Positions 12,931 to 27,256 of a stretch of 64,000 bases of DNA are shown one piece after another (the stretch's first letter is position 1; the number at the start of each line of letters is the position of its first letter). A program made the translations under genes and the position numbers. The notes under the pieces are model-generated. The model worked only from the letters and a program-made list of their open reading frames with translations, searched no databases and was not told where the DNA came from. The stretch comes from Dipylidium caninum (lineage: Eukaryota > Platyhelminthes > Cestoda > Cyclophyllidea > Dipylidiidae), in contig QEYB01000466.1 in the NCBI GenBank assembly GCA_017562135.1, positions 62,001 to 126,000 of the forward strand. Direction: 5' to 3'.

Positions 12931-14197
12931 TTGGGCCGGTAACTATGAAACGGGTGTCGAATAGACAAGTAGAAAATAAATAAAGCAAATGTTTCACGTC
13001 ACGCGTTATGTTTAATAGGGAATAAATAGGTCTTATCAGAGTTAATAAACCTTCCAAGGTCTTTTAGCATAGCACTTTGTTTGTTGTTTTCCCTTTCTCT
13101 CAAGAATAACTCGTAATTAGGATAAAGGTAAGAGTCGGTCGGTCAAGTACCGCGCAGAAATGGCGCATGTGGTCAAATGTCATGTTGGGGAGAAGATATT
13201 TAATGTTTCGACAAGAATTAAAGTCTTATATGGTCGTTGAGAGCTATCACACCGTAATATGTCACTGCGCCAATTGAGCACTGCTGGTGGGTTTTTCTCC
13301 TCAAGTTTCTTTCCATGCATGAAATCAACTTCACGCACGACAACGCAACTCCGCCGATGTCACCGTTTTTACCTGGTGGTTGTAGGAAGGAAGAATTGAC
13401 GCTCACTCCTCGGGCAGTGCACCATGTGCTCACCGTAACATTGGCGGAGTTGCGTGTGATGAAAGTGCGACTTGGACGTGTGTCTTGCGTGTGTATTCTC
13501 ATCAACCCATCTGCTCCATCGTTTTTGATTATCACACAAAATCCTTTCTTCATCATTACGAGTGATGGTTTGGCGTAAAAACGGCCGCACTGGTGTGTTT
13601 CGAAGGAAGCAGCGAAAATGCGCACTTGCCTCTGTGGTCGACCGGTCATCTGGAGTTGCCTCAGTTCGTACGGCCGGCACATAGGACTCTAATTGCACTG
13701 CTTACTTTATCATTTCTTGTACGCAAATGTCTTGAAACAGTCCTATGATGCCTATTTCGTAGTTTAGACCACAAATCCACGAATACTCGTGTGTGCGGAT
13801 GGGATTCCACTGTCGTCGTCATTCATTTTTCCTCCTCGATGGTCTTCCTCGAGGCGCCTTGACAATACTCGAATTGCCACAACGAAGTCTCTAAGACCAA
13901 CATCAAACACTTCTTCTTTCGTGATTTCCTCCCCGAATGTCCCGTTAGTGTTCCTCGAAATCTTTTGAGCTGCGCTGTGATTCAATTTGAACTCGTATTA
14001 GTAAAGTAGAAGCAAATCGCTTTTTGTTTCCACCTGGTTTCCGAGAATAATATGATAACAATTTAATACAAACTGTCAATTAAAAGAATACTTTTTTGCG
14101 TCTATAAAAATATTTGATGCGCGTTACAATGCGTCTGTTTCAATCTCAGTTAAGCACAGGTTAAACCAAAACGCTCGTTTCATTGTTTCCGGCTCAA
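12931..14197 (-). mobile_element. Full-length decayed mariner element with readable transposase segment
   Basis: About 1.27 kb. The left end is TTGGGCCGGTAACTATGAAA and the right end, on the minus strand, TTGAGCCGGAAACAATGAAA. Minus-strand frame 13698-13369 shows the most legible transposase piece: FLRQTITRNDEERILCDNQK, then WVDENTHARHT, matching the mariner segment around the first catalytic Asp (TGDEKWILYDN type). A frameshifted HTH region lies near 13985-13764. Stops and shifts are scattered through it, so it is a fossil. Confidence 0.87.
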
Positions 14198-17100
14198 TGC
14201 CGTCTTATTTAATACACTGAAAGTGGATCCACTGAGTGCCAACCACCCTGTACTTGTGTTTGACAAAAGGCCTCTACCAGCAGCAAAGAATCCTTTGTGG
14301 GCCTTCTGTCCGCCACACACTAAATACGCTTGCTTCCACACTGAAGCAATTTATTATGGCATGGCGGCGGAGTTCGGACGCTACATTAGTGTCGGGGGAG
14401 AGGGATTAACAGCGAAAAGTAATTTTTGTTCTCCAAAGCTATAAATTCTACAATAATAACGAAAGACGCTCCAATTTTTCCTCATTTGCCGAAATTCTTT
14501 ACACCACTTCAAATTGTTCTGACCCTTGAAGACGGTCGCCTGCCAATTTGACCTCCCGGATTATACCTTCGGAAGAGTGAAAATGGTTTGGGGAGATGGA
14601 GAAACTGATACGAATGCGACATGATTTGTCCTTTTTATCTTCTATTATTAGATGTCGAGTGGGGGCCACTCCGGTGGAAATATCAGAACTTGGCTGGAGG
14701 CGAGAAAAAAAACAGAGAGCCTCTTCGTCCAAACCCCTCGTACACACGTACAAATTCCCCTTGTGGCTGGCAGTACAACTGGTGAAATAAGGGACAATTA
14801 AACGGTCATGAGTCATCAAGACTTTTATCAAAAGAATCCCCCAAACTAAGATTAACGGACGGAGGGGAGAGAGGACGAGGAGCGTCGGAGCCGCGGTGTT
14901 CCGCCGATACCAACCGTTGATGTCTCGTGCTTCTTGAAGCTCGCTATTAGTTCCAACCTCCACCCGCTCCTCCCTGCCCACCGCCCTCAGCACTCCTGTA
15001 TAACATGGTCCGGTTAATCATGCGAATGGGCGTTGATAAATTCGTTCCTCACTCTCGCACCGAATTGCGGTGACTCTCCAATGGCAAGATGATTCCACTA
15101 CACCTCAACTGTCCGGATTGGAATGAAGAATTCGGGATGGTTGGGTGGCCCCCAGAGGAAAGGATAAAATCACTCTGGTTTATTTTCTTGCCTATCTGTC
15201 TTGCGGAGGAGGAAAAGTAAAAGGAACATTTCCGCCCTCATAACCCGTAAGGTGGTTAATTATTTGGTGGGAGTGAAAGTCGTCCGCCGTGAATCACATT
15301 TGCTGTACATAGTTTGTGAATCACTACGCCTCAGTGACACGATAATTAGGTGTTTCGGAGAGGTCGGTGTGGCGGGAAACGTCAAAGGAGCTTGGACGAT
15401 TTTTCAAAGGGTAAACGACAGCTGTCACCGTGTCTGCATTTGGTAATCACCTGTCTTAGGGGAAATTCATCACTGAAGACATTTACAACGGTGCTGTCAA
15501 CTATTAATTGCCCTAGGTCTGTTGATAGAAACGGTTCACCGTCGGTGCCACCCGAAAGGCGAGCATGAAGGCGACGAGATTAGGTAGAAACGAAATGAGA
15601 AGGTAGAGCCAAAACGACTCTCGACGTCACCTTGGAAATTAGACCCGACTATTTCACAAACCCCGGTCATCCGGTTTTCACTTAACTCATGTCCTGTGTT
15701 TCATCCTGTCTCCAAAAAGTCTCGATTATTTACCAATGAAAGATGGGGTTAGCGAAAGGCTTCTTTGATGTCCAGTTACATAATTGTTGCAAAATCTTGA
15801 CAAAACATGATTCAGGCGATTAGGAAATATTGTGAGAATACCAAGTGAGAAAGATGCATACTTCCTCCCCCCCAAACCCGTTGTATGGGATCCCTCTTGT
15901 TCTAGTATAAAGGAACAGAGCAGATCCTCTCCTTGCCCTGCTTGCCCACGTGCTGATGATGAAGCGGAGGTTTTTCTCATTCCAAGAACATCCCGGTGAA
16001 TGCGTCCCGTCGAAAGATCGGACTATGATATCCCCTTCTGCTACCATCAACAACATCTCCGCATAAACCGGGAGATAAACTGAGGATGGGCAAGAGAACA
16101 CCAAGGTCTCTTACCAACCTAGACTTGTTTTCACTACGAAAAGCGAGCATTTTTTACCACTCATATAGGGAGGAAATTCCTTCCATCAGGCGGTCATGAC
16201 GCCGAAAATTGACAGACGAGTAAACCTGTTTTTCAAATGGCGCATATTGCATTTTGCTGAACATTCGGAGGAAGTGAAACATCCACTTTGACGGCTAGAA
16301 GGCTTCAGGCATTTCTGCCAGTTGCATCATTATCGCCCGGAAAGTTTTATCTCGGAGTTTATGGAAGGGTAGAAGTATTCTACCTCGCATACTTTGTCTG
16401 TCTAAAGTGTGGTCCTACAAATGGCTCACAAGTGTACATCCACACTGAAACGGGGTTGATAGGATGTTTTTCCGCATTCCTGGATGAAGTGATCCACTAG
16501 TGCAAGAATCTGGGCTCAGATGTGGCCAAACCAACGCCGGTACAAATGATGAAACATATTTTCCAATCCGATGCATCCAAAAGCAAACACACAAGGACAC
16601 CATGTAAGTAATTTGTTCGCCATTACCCTGTACAAAAAACCTCCCCACCCATGAATTATTGTGCGAACTTCAGAAGTTCGTTGTGTAAGGCGAATTTTCC
16701 TTGACGAAATTGTCATACCAGACAGCGGAACACGTGGGCCACAACGAAACTATGCACTAATTTCAATGTGCCTCACGTAAAAATATCCCAACGTCCTGGA
16801 TTTTCGGCTATCCCGGCGAGGATTCGTGTGTGTATGTAAATTTTCCCGTCATGAGGACCCTCCACTAAGGTGGGGCCACACTAGCTGGCTAAAATAAAAG
16901 ATAGAAGCGATAAAGTAGGTACGTCCTCGCGACTGCCAATCATCAATGGCTCTTAAGCAGGAAATTGCGTAGTATTGTCTGTACCTGCTCTCCTTACCTC
17001 ATTTTCCTCCTTCTCCGCTAACCATTCGGGGAGGTTCAAGGGCTGGCTTTTGCCCATACCAGAGCTCTGGACAGAAATAGAAACTACAGAATTGATCTTG

Positions 17101-20100
17101 ACGACAGATAGGGGAGAAAGTTGGGGCTGGGGTATGTGTGAGGTTTACTGTGTGATATTGGGAAAGACAGTACAAGTGCCCACAGTATTGCGACTAACAG
17201 CGGCCTTGAAGTCAAGAATCCTACTTGAATGTTCGTATTTTTCATGGAGCCATTAAATCGTGAAGCACAGACATAGAGATATTCTCCGGAGGGCCAGATC
17301 CATCGCATCCACTTCAAGAGAGGGCTATTAGTCGCGCCTAATAGGGTAAGAAAGCAAGAACCCGGTCGGAGAAGAAGGGTCATTAAGTGCCACACAGATA
17401 CTACTCAAATGAGTTTTTAAGTAGGATGTCTTTTTTCTGCTTCTTGATCCTTATAGGCCCCAACACATATCGTATTTGATCGTATCATTACAATAGTATG
17501 CACATTTCTCGCCTCATAACAGGACAGAGTCACTCATCTCTTGTCAGTATACAACAGAGTGATGTCCATGACTTTCGCTTCGCGTTGTGTTCACTTTCGT
17601 CCATTAATCACACACAAAGCCGTATCATTAAGGTCGTCCCACCAATTACATAGTAAAGAGATCTTTTCCGATGAAGAAACCCTTCAAGGCAACATAAACT
17701 TCAACTTTAGGGCTTAATTTCCCAATAGTATTCCATTTTGTTGGACCTGAGACCAATCGCTTTAGCTGGTACTCTTTCCACATCTTCTGAGCATTAGGAG
17801 GACATTCCACGGATTGATTTAACTAAACTATATTCGGTGGGGACACCAAAACATTTCCGCCATTATTCCATTCAGGAGTTAACCTCTCCGAGGTGTTCCC
17901 TCCCGTCCAACTTATTATTGCTGTCCTGCCTGTCCCACCATCGTCAAATAGGAAGGTAATTGAAATTGTTGTACACTCACGGTTAACTCGACTCGACACA
18001 ACTAGACAGGAGAGGTAACAAAACGGTATAATTATTAGCTTTTAGGCATTATGTTCACGTCTGTTTGTAATATTACTTGTTTATGTGTCTGGATTTAATC
18101 CACCTTATTTCAATTTAATTCAGACAAAATACCTCCACTGCAAATATTATAAATGTTTCCTATCCTCAACAACCGAATCTAGGGGATCGTGACGTGCTAT
18201 AGATGTCTTCCCCGTTTCGAAAATCCCTTAATTCCGTCTCCCTCCTGACGAAAGAATCCACTTTCTAGTGGGAGATCCAGTAGACATCAACCCAGTGCCT
18301 ATAATTTCGGAAACAAGTATCAAATGGTGGGTTATTTACTTCCCAAAGGCCCAATTTTAAGTCAAGTGGACTTGTAGAAGCAACGCCCATATCCTTCCAT
18401 CTCTCCTTTTTTTCTAGCCTCTTTGTTCGGTGCAGTGTCCACATTTTTACTATATCGCCGGCCACCAGTCCAACTTCCGTTCACTTGTCACCTCCGAGAG
18501 TTGACTTCAATGGTCACAACAAGGTTGTACGACCGGGTAAACCGTGACCATAAATTCATGCTCATCAGCCATTCATACGTGTTGGAGAAGAGCTCAAAAC
18601 ATCTGGCAGAGGTATGACTGCGAATTAGCCTTTAGCAGAATGTTTACAATCGCAGATTGGTAGGGGCTACACAATTTGTGCCCTGGAGCAGAGATTTAAG
18701 TCTTGGAAAGAGATTAAATTCTTTGACGCACTGTCTCCGCCGCCCATTAAAGCTTACTTTGTGGACACGGACATCCCATACATCCCCTTAGCCAGTCTAG
18801 CCCCGTCGCGGCGGCGGTTGTGTCAAAAGGAAGTCATAAAATCCCCTCACTGGGGGAGGGGGGGGAAGGGGAGGAAATGAGTGACTTAAAAGTTTACAAA
18901 CACCCTATTAGCGGTGGGGCTGCCCCGGTGACGTGTCGTCTGACTCACCGCTTGACGTGTCATGCGGCTACGTTGGAGACGATGATTTCTTTTGTCCAGA
19001 CAACTTTTCCACTGAACCGTAACGACTCAGTTTTGAGAGCGCTGGGCTTGAGACATGGGATAGTCAGTGTCCTGGCTACACCCTCCAAAGTTTACAAAAC
19101 TGACCGACGAAGCGGAAATAAACACCCTGTGAGGACGCAGATGGACCTTGTGAATAACGCATGCAGAGCTACGTGCTGTAAAGATAGGAAGACATTTTAG
19201 GGGTTTACCACCCAACGAACCACTGGTCCCCCAAACCATTGCTCCCCGAACCTGCGGTGACGGATCCTCTCGCCCGTCTGCAAAGTGCATCCCCGACAGT
19301 TGTGTTGACTGTATTGGAGAAAAAAATAAATATTTCAAAGTCCGCCTTCCCAACCAATTTGAATAATTAAATGTTTACATTTGTCTTTAAGTCGACTGAG
19401 ATAATCACTGTGACACAGTCATTGTGTTTAACATTCAGGTGTACCAGGATTTTTTAAGAAAATATTGAACAACTTTCCCCAATTTATAAATGATTTAGGA
19501 GGGGCTCCGAGGCAGAATTGGTTGGTTGAATGCAAGGAAAGGTAGTTTTAGTAGACAAGAGAGCCAGGAGACTCGTCGAATAACCGAGATGTATGGAAGA
19601 ATTCAGCGAATTTTAAGACTCTGGAAGCTCATGAAGCGCCACCAAGCAAATTTGGATGCTCTTAACATTCCAGTCGGAAAGAGATTGTAAAATCCTCCGA
19701 GTTGTGGTCTCAAAAAAGGCTTGTCAAACGTCACCAAGGAGTGTGAAGTCTCTATGAGCCGCTTAGTGTAGCCAGGCTCTGCATCTTCGCCTTTGATACT
19801 TCTCCGGGTCTGCCACTGTCGACGATGGCCATACCAAGCCCAGAGCGAGTGTAGATCCTTTTCCTCCTCTACAGCGACCTTCCAGAGAGGATAACACTGA
19901 CCTCCGTCTCGTGAAACACCTACTTCCCATTTCAGCACCTTCACCACGAGAGAGGATAGCGTTTTGATAATTAGTAGAGGATTTTCAAGGATGTTTTCGT
20001 TTTCGTCCACGAAAGAATCGAGAGTGAAGGTGTAATATCCTCTTCCCTCATTAGCACTATCATGCTTAAACTCCCCACCGTAGGACGTCTTTCGGCCTTA

Positions 20101-22890
20101 AGAGCTAATTCCCAACAGGATTATCCTCCATGTAGTCCACCTCGAGAATGCCACTTTGTTAAAAAAATTTTGTTAACCGACCTCTTGGACGCCGCATTTT
20201 CTCGATGACAACAATTCTCCATTTTGAGACCCTCGCTCAACTCATCCCCTGAAATTCTCGCCAAAATCGGTTGCTTTCATGGTCTGAGGAGCAGACAAGA
20301 CTTAAATGATGGAAGCTTCTTCAGTATTTGCCAAGACCTAAGTGGTATTAGCAACAGTAAAACAATCTCCCGATGCTATCAACGTCAAAACTCCTCACGG
20401 GAATTTTTTAAGCCAGGCATTAAGGGAAGGTAATACCGCAAAACTGGGTGGTTTCATTTGAGTCGCCCCGATCACAGTACATAAATAAAAATCCACTTTT
20501 TAGTCGGATTTCATCGGGGATGAAATCGGTTGCAGATATCTCATTTGAATCAACAATCCACGGAGCAGCGTAAAATTCACGGGAACATCAAAGAACGTGG
20601 ACTGAGGGTTGGGAAGACGCAAGAAAGTGGGGATTACCATTAGAAACGGGGAAAGGGGGGCAGTATTATGTCAGTTTTTTGAAAAATTACTGATAATTGA
20701 AAGGAATTTGCAAAAAATTCATCGGAATTAAGAGACAGTCCAGCGGCAGCAAGAAAAATCCCCTTAAAAGTAGGCGGGATGACATTTGAACAATCTGCCC
20801 CAGTTTCGAGTTTCGTGGAGCTTCTGCTCAAGTCGCGCTCTCAGCCGAGGAGGAGGTGATGGTTAGCCGCACACCCTCGGGAGTTTCAGTGCTACCCCAA
20901 TAGCATTCAGTTGCCCCGATTGCCTCAGACAAACTGTCCTTACCTGGCGAAGATGAGGGATGCCTGGGGAAGGCGGAAGACGGTGAAACAGGATGTTGCA
21001 TTAAATTAACCTATTTTCGTAAGGTGATAATTGCATGAGAAGTACACGACGCTAAATAAACGTTCTAATGGAGGCCTTTGTGAAGGGAGGGGGCTGGGAA
21101 AGAGGAGGAGAAAGGCTTGATTGACGGATCTCCGTGTCTTCGTAGTTTACTTCTCAGGACTAACAAAGTCTGCGCTGACTTCCTCTCAGATTCGTCTTTC
21201 GATAGGGCGACAACACTAATGGTAGCCTCAATTCTAATTCTAACCTTCTCAAATGTCACCACTTTATGCTTTCGGCATTACAAATTCCGCATCCGAATTT
21301 GTGGCGGCTCCGCAGGGTTATCAAGTGTATTTCCTGTTAAACTTTGGAGTTATGCAAACAACTTTACTGTTTTGATAAACATTTATTTGCCTCAATCAAA
21401 AACACGGCCTTTACACCAACACTTTTACTAAAATGCAGACGCTCTTGCCTTGATCCGCCAGAATAAGCTTTTCTCCTCATAATTTCATCACAACAGAATG
21501 AAAAGCAGACCCGAATTGGTCATATCCCCCTATTCTCGTAACCGGAAACACTGGATTTTGATGCCGCACCCTTTTTCGCCAGCATGCTTTCGCTCCTCTT
21601 AGCCGGTGCTCCATTGTAGGTTAACATTTCAATCAGTTGGATAGTCACTTGAAGTAAAATTTTTCCCCTCCTAAGCGCCGTCATCGTCAGGACATATTTC
21701 CTTCAAGTGTACACACTTAAGGGGAAGTAGGCATAACTGGTACTTGATGGAGCACGCCAAAGTCTAATCAGATCACTACGCAACAGGCGCTGGCCTCTCT
21801 CTCCAACGAGGGCAGGACAATAAAAAGAGGATAGAGTGGCTATACGAGTTGGTGTCGGCGTTGAAGAAAGCATCCACTTCACGGTGGCTCATAAAATGGA
21901 AAGATGTCCCAAAGTGGCGTGAATCAGGACTAAGGGTGAAGCACCGATTCCCGTAAAACGTAATCTTTGTTAAGAGTCCGATCACACAGGAGCGGAAGGG
22001 ACGAGGAGGAAGCATTAACCTTCACCCGAATCCTCCCACATTCGTCTTCGGAGATTTAGCCAACTCACCATCATTCTTCACTGACTCGGATGCTCTTGTC
22101 AATGTCGCAGCCCGTTCAAGGGGGATGGCTTCCAAGGCACAAGGGAAGCACTTTGTTGGCTCTCAGTTCAGAGGGTGGGATAAATGAAAACCAGCGAGGG
22201 TAGATAACGAAAATACGTCGTTAACGAGGGTGGGAGGACAGTGGCGCACAGGTATTTTGGCTTATGGCATGCAACCGCCTTTTAAAGTCGTTTCAACGGC
22301 TATCTCAGGGTGAACAGTTGGCCGAGTTTTCGAAGACATCTGCCCGCGTCTTTACAGCCCTGTCAGTATACAAGAAACATAAATTATTAAGTTACCGTGT
22401 GTACCTTTAATGCGGCTTCTCAATTTGCCCACTTTCTTCCCCACATGTTGGGCCGCAATGTGGACCGACACGCCACCGGTTTGTATATGTTTGTGCGTGA
22501 AGACGGCTGAGAAGGCAGGGACGAAGGCCGACGTCGAAGTCAATTTTAACATATTTTGGTATGATTGATGAGGTTGACAACACCAGAACTTCTAACTCTT
22601 AGTGGAGCGGTAACGAAGCGATTGCGGGTATTTCGACAGATGGATTTCACACTTTCTTTACGGTGTTCAAGTACCTAACCTCTACTTTTTCTTATTGTTT
22701 AGACTTCTGCCTTTCATTGAGTAAAGTAATCTCATCGTTTAGTTGCGCAACTTTGTTTGCACCTAAGTTCAAGAGAGGAGAAACGAGAGGCACTTGTTCG
22801 GACATGCTTTACTGTATCATTTGCGAAAAGGCGAGGACGCATCGCAAGCGTACAAGAAGAAGGTATGCGCCGTAGATGGGAATGAGGCCT
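14198..22890. other. Intergenic, no gene recognised
   Basis: Part of the divergent interval between the cadherin and CYHR1 genes. Open frames of up to 164 codons occur (for example minus 14499-14993 and 19603-20010), but none shows a motif, repeat structure or splice-compatible neighbour. A G-rich run lies at 18848-18875. Distal regulatory elements may be here but cannot be told from the sequence. Confidence 0.5.
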
Positions 22891-22932
22891 TGAAGAAAGA
22901 AAGAAGGAAAGAAAGAAAGAAAGAAAGAAAGA
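22891..22932. repeat. GAAA tetranucleotide microsatellite
   Basis: About ten nearly perfect GAAA units interrupted by AAGG. The flanking open frames in this stretch owe their length to the repeat and are not genes. Confidence 0.9.
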
Positions 22933-25900
22933 CAGTGTCGTCAAAAGTGGTTTGCCACATTTCGTTCTGGTGGTTTTTCGTTGAAAAATCCTCCACCAGC
23001 TGACCGTCCGCCCAGTTGAAGTCGATGACACTCACATCAACGAAGGTCGTGGTGGAATGAGATGGTCAGAGCGCAGAAAGTGATAGTGCGGAGAAGCTGG
23101 GATGCGGATAGCATGCATCGAAATAGCTGGGTTACGTGAGGAAACTCGACCTTTGGATGCTTCACCAGCTTGTGGGGGTTTATTTGACCCGACGCGGTAG
23201 CATCCACGATTAATCGCCTCTGAAACGCGAGGAAAGTGATGCATTTCCGAAAAGACTGTTTGTTGGCGACGAAAGGTGGGGAGTTTGCACCAACGTTAGT
23301 GGGGAGAGGGAGTGGGCGATGCGAGACGAAGCAGCCCAGACGACATGAGAAGTCGAGATTCACCAGAAGAAGATTATGCTGTCAGTGGGGCGGAAGTATT
23401 GGCAAATTCTGCCCATTGAACTCTAGCCGGACAACCAAACGATCAAGTCGACTTGGGTGAGGGATGTAGTCAAGTGGCGCCAAGTGGCCAGAAGTGGCAA
23501 ATTGCCACAAAGGTGCTGTTGTCCTCCCCGAAGCCTTGGTTACTCGCTCGCAATTGTTGGATCTGAGTTGGGCGGTGATGGCACATCCGCCATGAGGCCG
23601 TGGCTTTGTGCCCCTTCAGACCACCATTTATATCTTTGCTCCATGCAGAATTCCTTAAACGGTGAGACTTTTAATGGCGTCGGCGATGTCAAATCGCACT
23701 TAATTGCGTTTTATGAACATGGAATTACGAGAAAAGGCCATCGACGAAGACGGACAGTACCAAATAGACTGGACTAATCGAAATCTTTAAAAAGCTAACG
23801 ACATAGACGCCAACCTAATGTTTTTACATTAACCGCCTCATCAACGGTTTACCGAACTGTTGTCTTCTGAAGGTCGCTCTTTTCTAAGGCTTCATTCCCG
23901 GATGCCCTCCAAATATTCCATAATTTCTTTTGTTTTAAATATAAAATAATGATATTTTGGACTTTCTTTCTTTAAAACAGCTATGATTACTTCCAATTTG
24001 ACAGAAAATAGGTGAAGAATACGTCTGCGCAGAAGATAAGGACCAGCAATCTGAGGGTGGATGGGACGAATTTCGAGGTCGAACTGCTCTTCAACACACC
24101 TTCACGGAGAGGGGCGTCGGGAGAGGAGGCGGAGGATCTCCTCCTCTTGCAGTATGCCATGCCACGTCGAGAAGCACCAACTGGCACTTAGGCAAATCTT
24201 TGGCGAGATTTATGGAACTCCACAAAGCCGTGTTTATCTATTGTGCAACAGTTAGTGTGTTTTATTTGGATTTATGGCCTTGCATCAGGGCCCCGCGATA
24301 TAGCGTTGTGTCGAATTTTTACAGCTTTTGGGCAAATGTGCATTCCTGGGGTTATTGCAGGGCGACTCTTCAAGTGAGCGATGGTTGTGGTCTTCACTGA
24401 AAATTCCCTCTTTTGCCCGAGAAAATCGTATCCATGGAATTCTCCCCCCCCCCCTCCATGGCGAGAAGGACTTGGACAAAAGACTCCTGCCACTATGATC
24501 TTTTAGCGGAGTCAGCGGATTTGTCTTATCTGACCGGGATGAGTAGACTTCCTCGTCCAACAACGAAGGCTTTCAACCATTCGAGATGAGCTTCTCTCTC
24601 CTGTGGAGACACTCGTACGTCTCTGCTTCCTCTTGAAAGCCGTCTTTTGCATCCAGGCCCAGTTTTAAACTCCCATGGCGACGGGAGGAGGTAGTGAGGC
24701 GGTTGTAATATTACCCAATCTGTGTGATGCTTACATTGAGATAACAGTGAAATTTTTCACCCCGATAAGTCGGTCTTAATGGAGCATAAATTCCCAAACA
24801 TAAAGTGAGATATCAGATTTGCAATGAAACAGGGAAAAACAAGTCCCGCCTGGAAGGTGAGACAGAGAAAAAGAAAATAATTTACCCTCAATGGCGTAGC
24901 AAGGCGAGTGAAGGTGAGATTAGCTGGAATGAAGGGAAAAAACCGCAATCACTGCCAACTCAGTCCTCTTCCGGTAGTTTCGCGCCCCCAGCAGGGAATC
25001 ACTCTGAGCCGTGCAGTTCGGCCTCGAGTTTTGTGCAGTCGGGGCATTAGGCTGTGAGAAACTGCTCGCGGCTTCTCCCCCGAGACGAAAACCACCTCCA
25101 TTTGGAGGGGAGTATAAGTAGCAATGCATTATTGCGCCGAGTATGCGATTCCCAGTGAAAATTATTGCAATGAAATGACGAATTTTATTGGCGCTTTTGT
25201 TTCATCTCGTGCTCCTTTGAGAGGAGGCGGTTCAGTCACTTATGTAGGCGGGTGATGTCAAGGAAAGTCCACGGTGTGGAAGCTCTCCTTACCTAAGTGA
25301 GCACTCGGAGAGTCAATAGCAGAAATTCATTTAGATTCTTACAAAATTTTTCGGTTAAAAGTGCCTTTTTGGCAGAAAGTAGTGTGTACACGCATATTTT
25401 ACAAAGGAGGCGGGAAGTGGAATGAAAATGAGGGTTTTTGTCACACTCAGCGCAGTGAAGTGGTTTCTATTCACTGACACATGACTTCTCCGCTTAGGCA
25501 TCAACTTTCGTCCACCCTGTGCTTCACAACAATCTACTATTTTCAAGCGAAATTTATGTGAAAATCGAGTTCCAGTTAAGTTTTTTTCGTGGGTGCCATG
25601 AGAACCCGGCTGGTTATTTCATGCCGCATTTGCGTGTGTAGTGACAATAAAATTAATCTTTTTATACTCTTTGTACGGCCTCCTCGGGTCCACGACAAAT
25701 CGATCACTTTCAAAACTGACAAAATGCTAACGAAATACTCTCTAAATCAAGGGTTTGATGCAACTCTCGGTTCTAGATTCATCCTAGGCTATGGATTCTG
25801 CTAGAAAAGCAGCATGATCTCCAGTATTGCGCAATTCAAGAGCTTTCCATCCACAATACGTCAGTGGGAGATATTAAAGTCCTTCTTATCAACATTTATA

Positions 25901-27220
25901 CGCTGGAGATTGAAGAAATTACAATTACAAGGAATTACAAGCTAACTTTTCAACCGGTGTACAGGAGGAGATGTAATTTGGCTGGACAACATCGAGGTGG
26001 TGTGATTGAGAATTCGAGAGCTGAGGAGATAACTTTGAGTGCTCAAATTAAACGCTGCCTCATCGTCAAAAGCAGGCTAAGTGGGGAGCAAAAGTAGAGA
26101 GCATGAAAAAGAAGCAATGGAATTGGAGTGATGTGGTTGGGAGGTAAGTAAACAGTTAGTTTACTTCCTGGCATACAGCAACGGTCCTTTGCAGCCTCCA
26201 AGAGACCAAGACACTTTCACGAGATGAAACAAAAGGAAAGAAAAAATGAGAGGAGTGGCCGCAAGTGACCAGGTCCACTCTCCTTTCGGCACTCTATACT
26301 TCTCCCCTCACAAGTCCACTTTTGTTCCTCCTCCGGTAGCACGGTCTCCAAGTGTCAACTTTCGATTTCAAATGCATTGTGTGGATGCACCATATTTAAT
26401 GACTTTTGACACTATCGTTTTTGAAAGCCTGTTTTGACAAATGTTAGCGTCTCCATTGATTGCGGTTTGGTTGCCGAATGCCACGAGAATTTTAAATTAT
26501 GGGACAAGAACGGATTTGGAGGAGAATCTTGCGTTAACCACCTCCAAAATCTCCTCCCGACCCGAGCATACTTTCATCTGTCGGTAAATGCACAATCTTC
26601 AGTGAAGTTGGACTTTCGCTTAAGGTGCACTCAACTCCGTTTTTTTAGTTTTGGGGAGGGAGAAATAATCCTCGTAAATGCGGCTAGGCACGGCCGGTGT
26701 TTCTGCTCTCTACCATTTGGTCCCTTCCACATTAAATAATCCACCTCTTTCAAACAAAACTTTAATTTTATTGTCCTAATTCGTACTGTCTACATCTCGC
26801 AAAGTCGCCGTTTGCCATATGAGGAAGCTTTTTCCTCTTCCCCAAAATGACCTACTTCGTTGAGTGGGTAAGTCCCTCTCCGTTGCCCTGGAGGCCCCCA
26901 TAGCTTTCCATTTCTTCTTACGTTAAAAATAGCATACATTTGGAGTTTGTTAGGCAGTGGGACTTGAATCATCCAGAAGTGGCGTCAGCTCACCAGGGCC
27001 ACACTCAATTAAGACCATGAGCACACCGCAGGCATTGGCGATATGCGTGTCTGTGGGTCATAAAAAGTCTTGCGATGACGGTCTCGAGTTCACATCGGTC
27101 CCTAAACACCAGCATATCCGTTTTTTTGTCAAAAATGCCAAGTTCCAAACTGCATCCGGGTATTGTGGTCACCCGCGCCTCAGCTGACCTCCGTCTTTCC
27201 ACCCCGACGATCCACATGAC
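22933..27220. other. Intergenic, upstream of the CYHR1-like gene
   Basis: No convincing coding frame or repeat. A homopolymer run of C lies at about 24446-24455. The promoter of the plus-strand gene starting at 27257 should lie here, or further up if a 5'-UTR intron exists. Confidence 0.45.
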
Positions 27221-27221
27221 C

Positions 27222-27243
27222 TATCGATTCTGCCACCTCGCAG
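27222..27243 (+). other. Splice-acceptor-like sequence 13 nt before the CYHR1 start
   Basis: TCGATTCTGCCACCTCGCAG ends 13 nt before ATG at 27257. Pyrimidine content and CAG fit a 3' splice site. It could close a 5'-UTR intron or accept a spliced leader. Confidence 0.4.
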
Positions 27244-27256
27244 ACGACACGTGTCA

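Noticed and set aside
13218..13682. 154-codon minus frame considered as a gene
   Set aside because: It is a shifted frame inside the mariner at 12931-14197; the neighbouring frame holds the transposase remnant.
14499..14993. 164-codon minus frame
   Set aside because: It has no motif, no matching exon neighbours and overlapping frames on the other strand; chance is likely.
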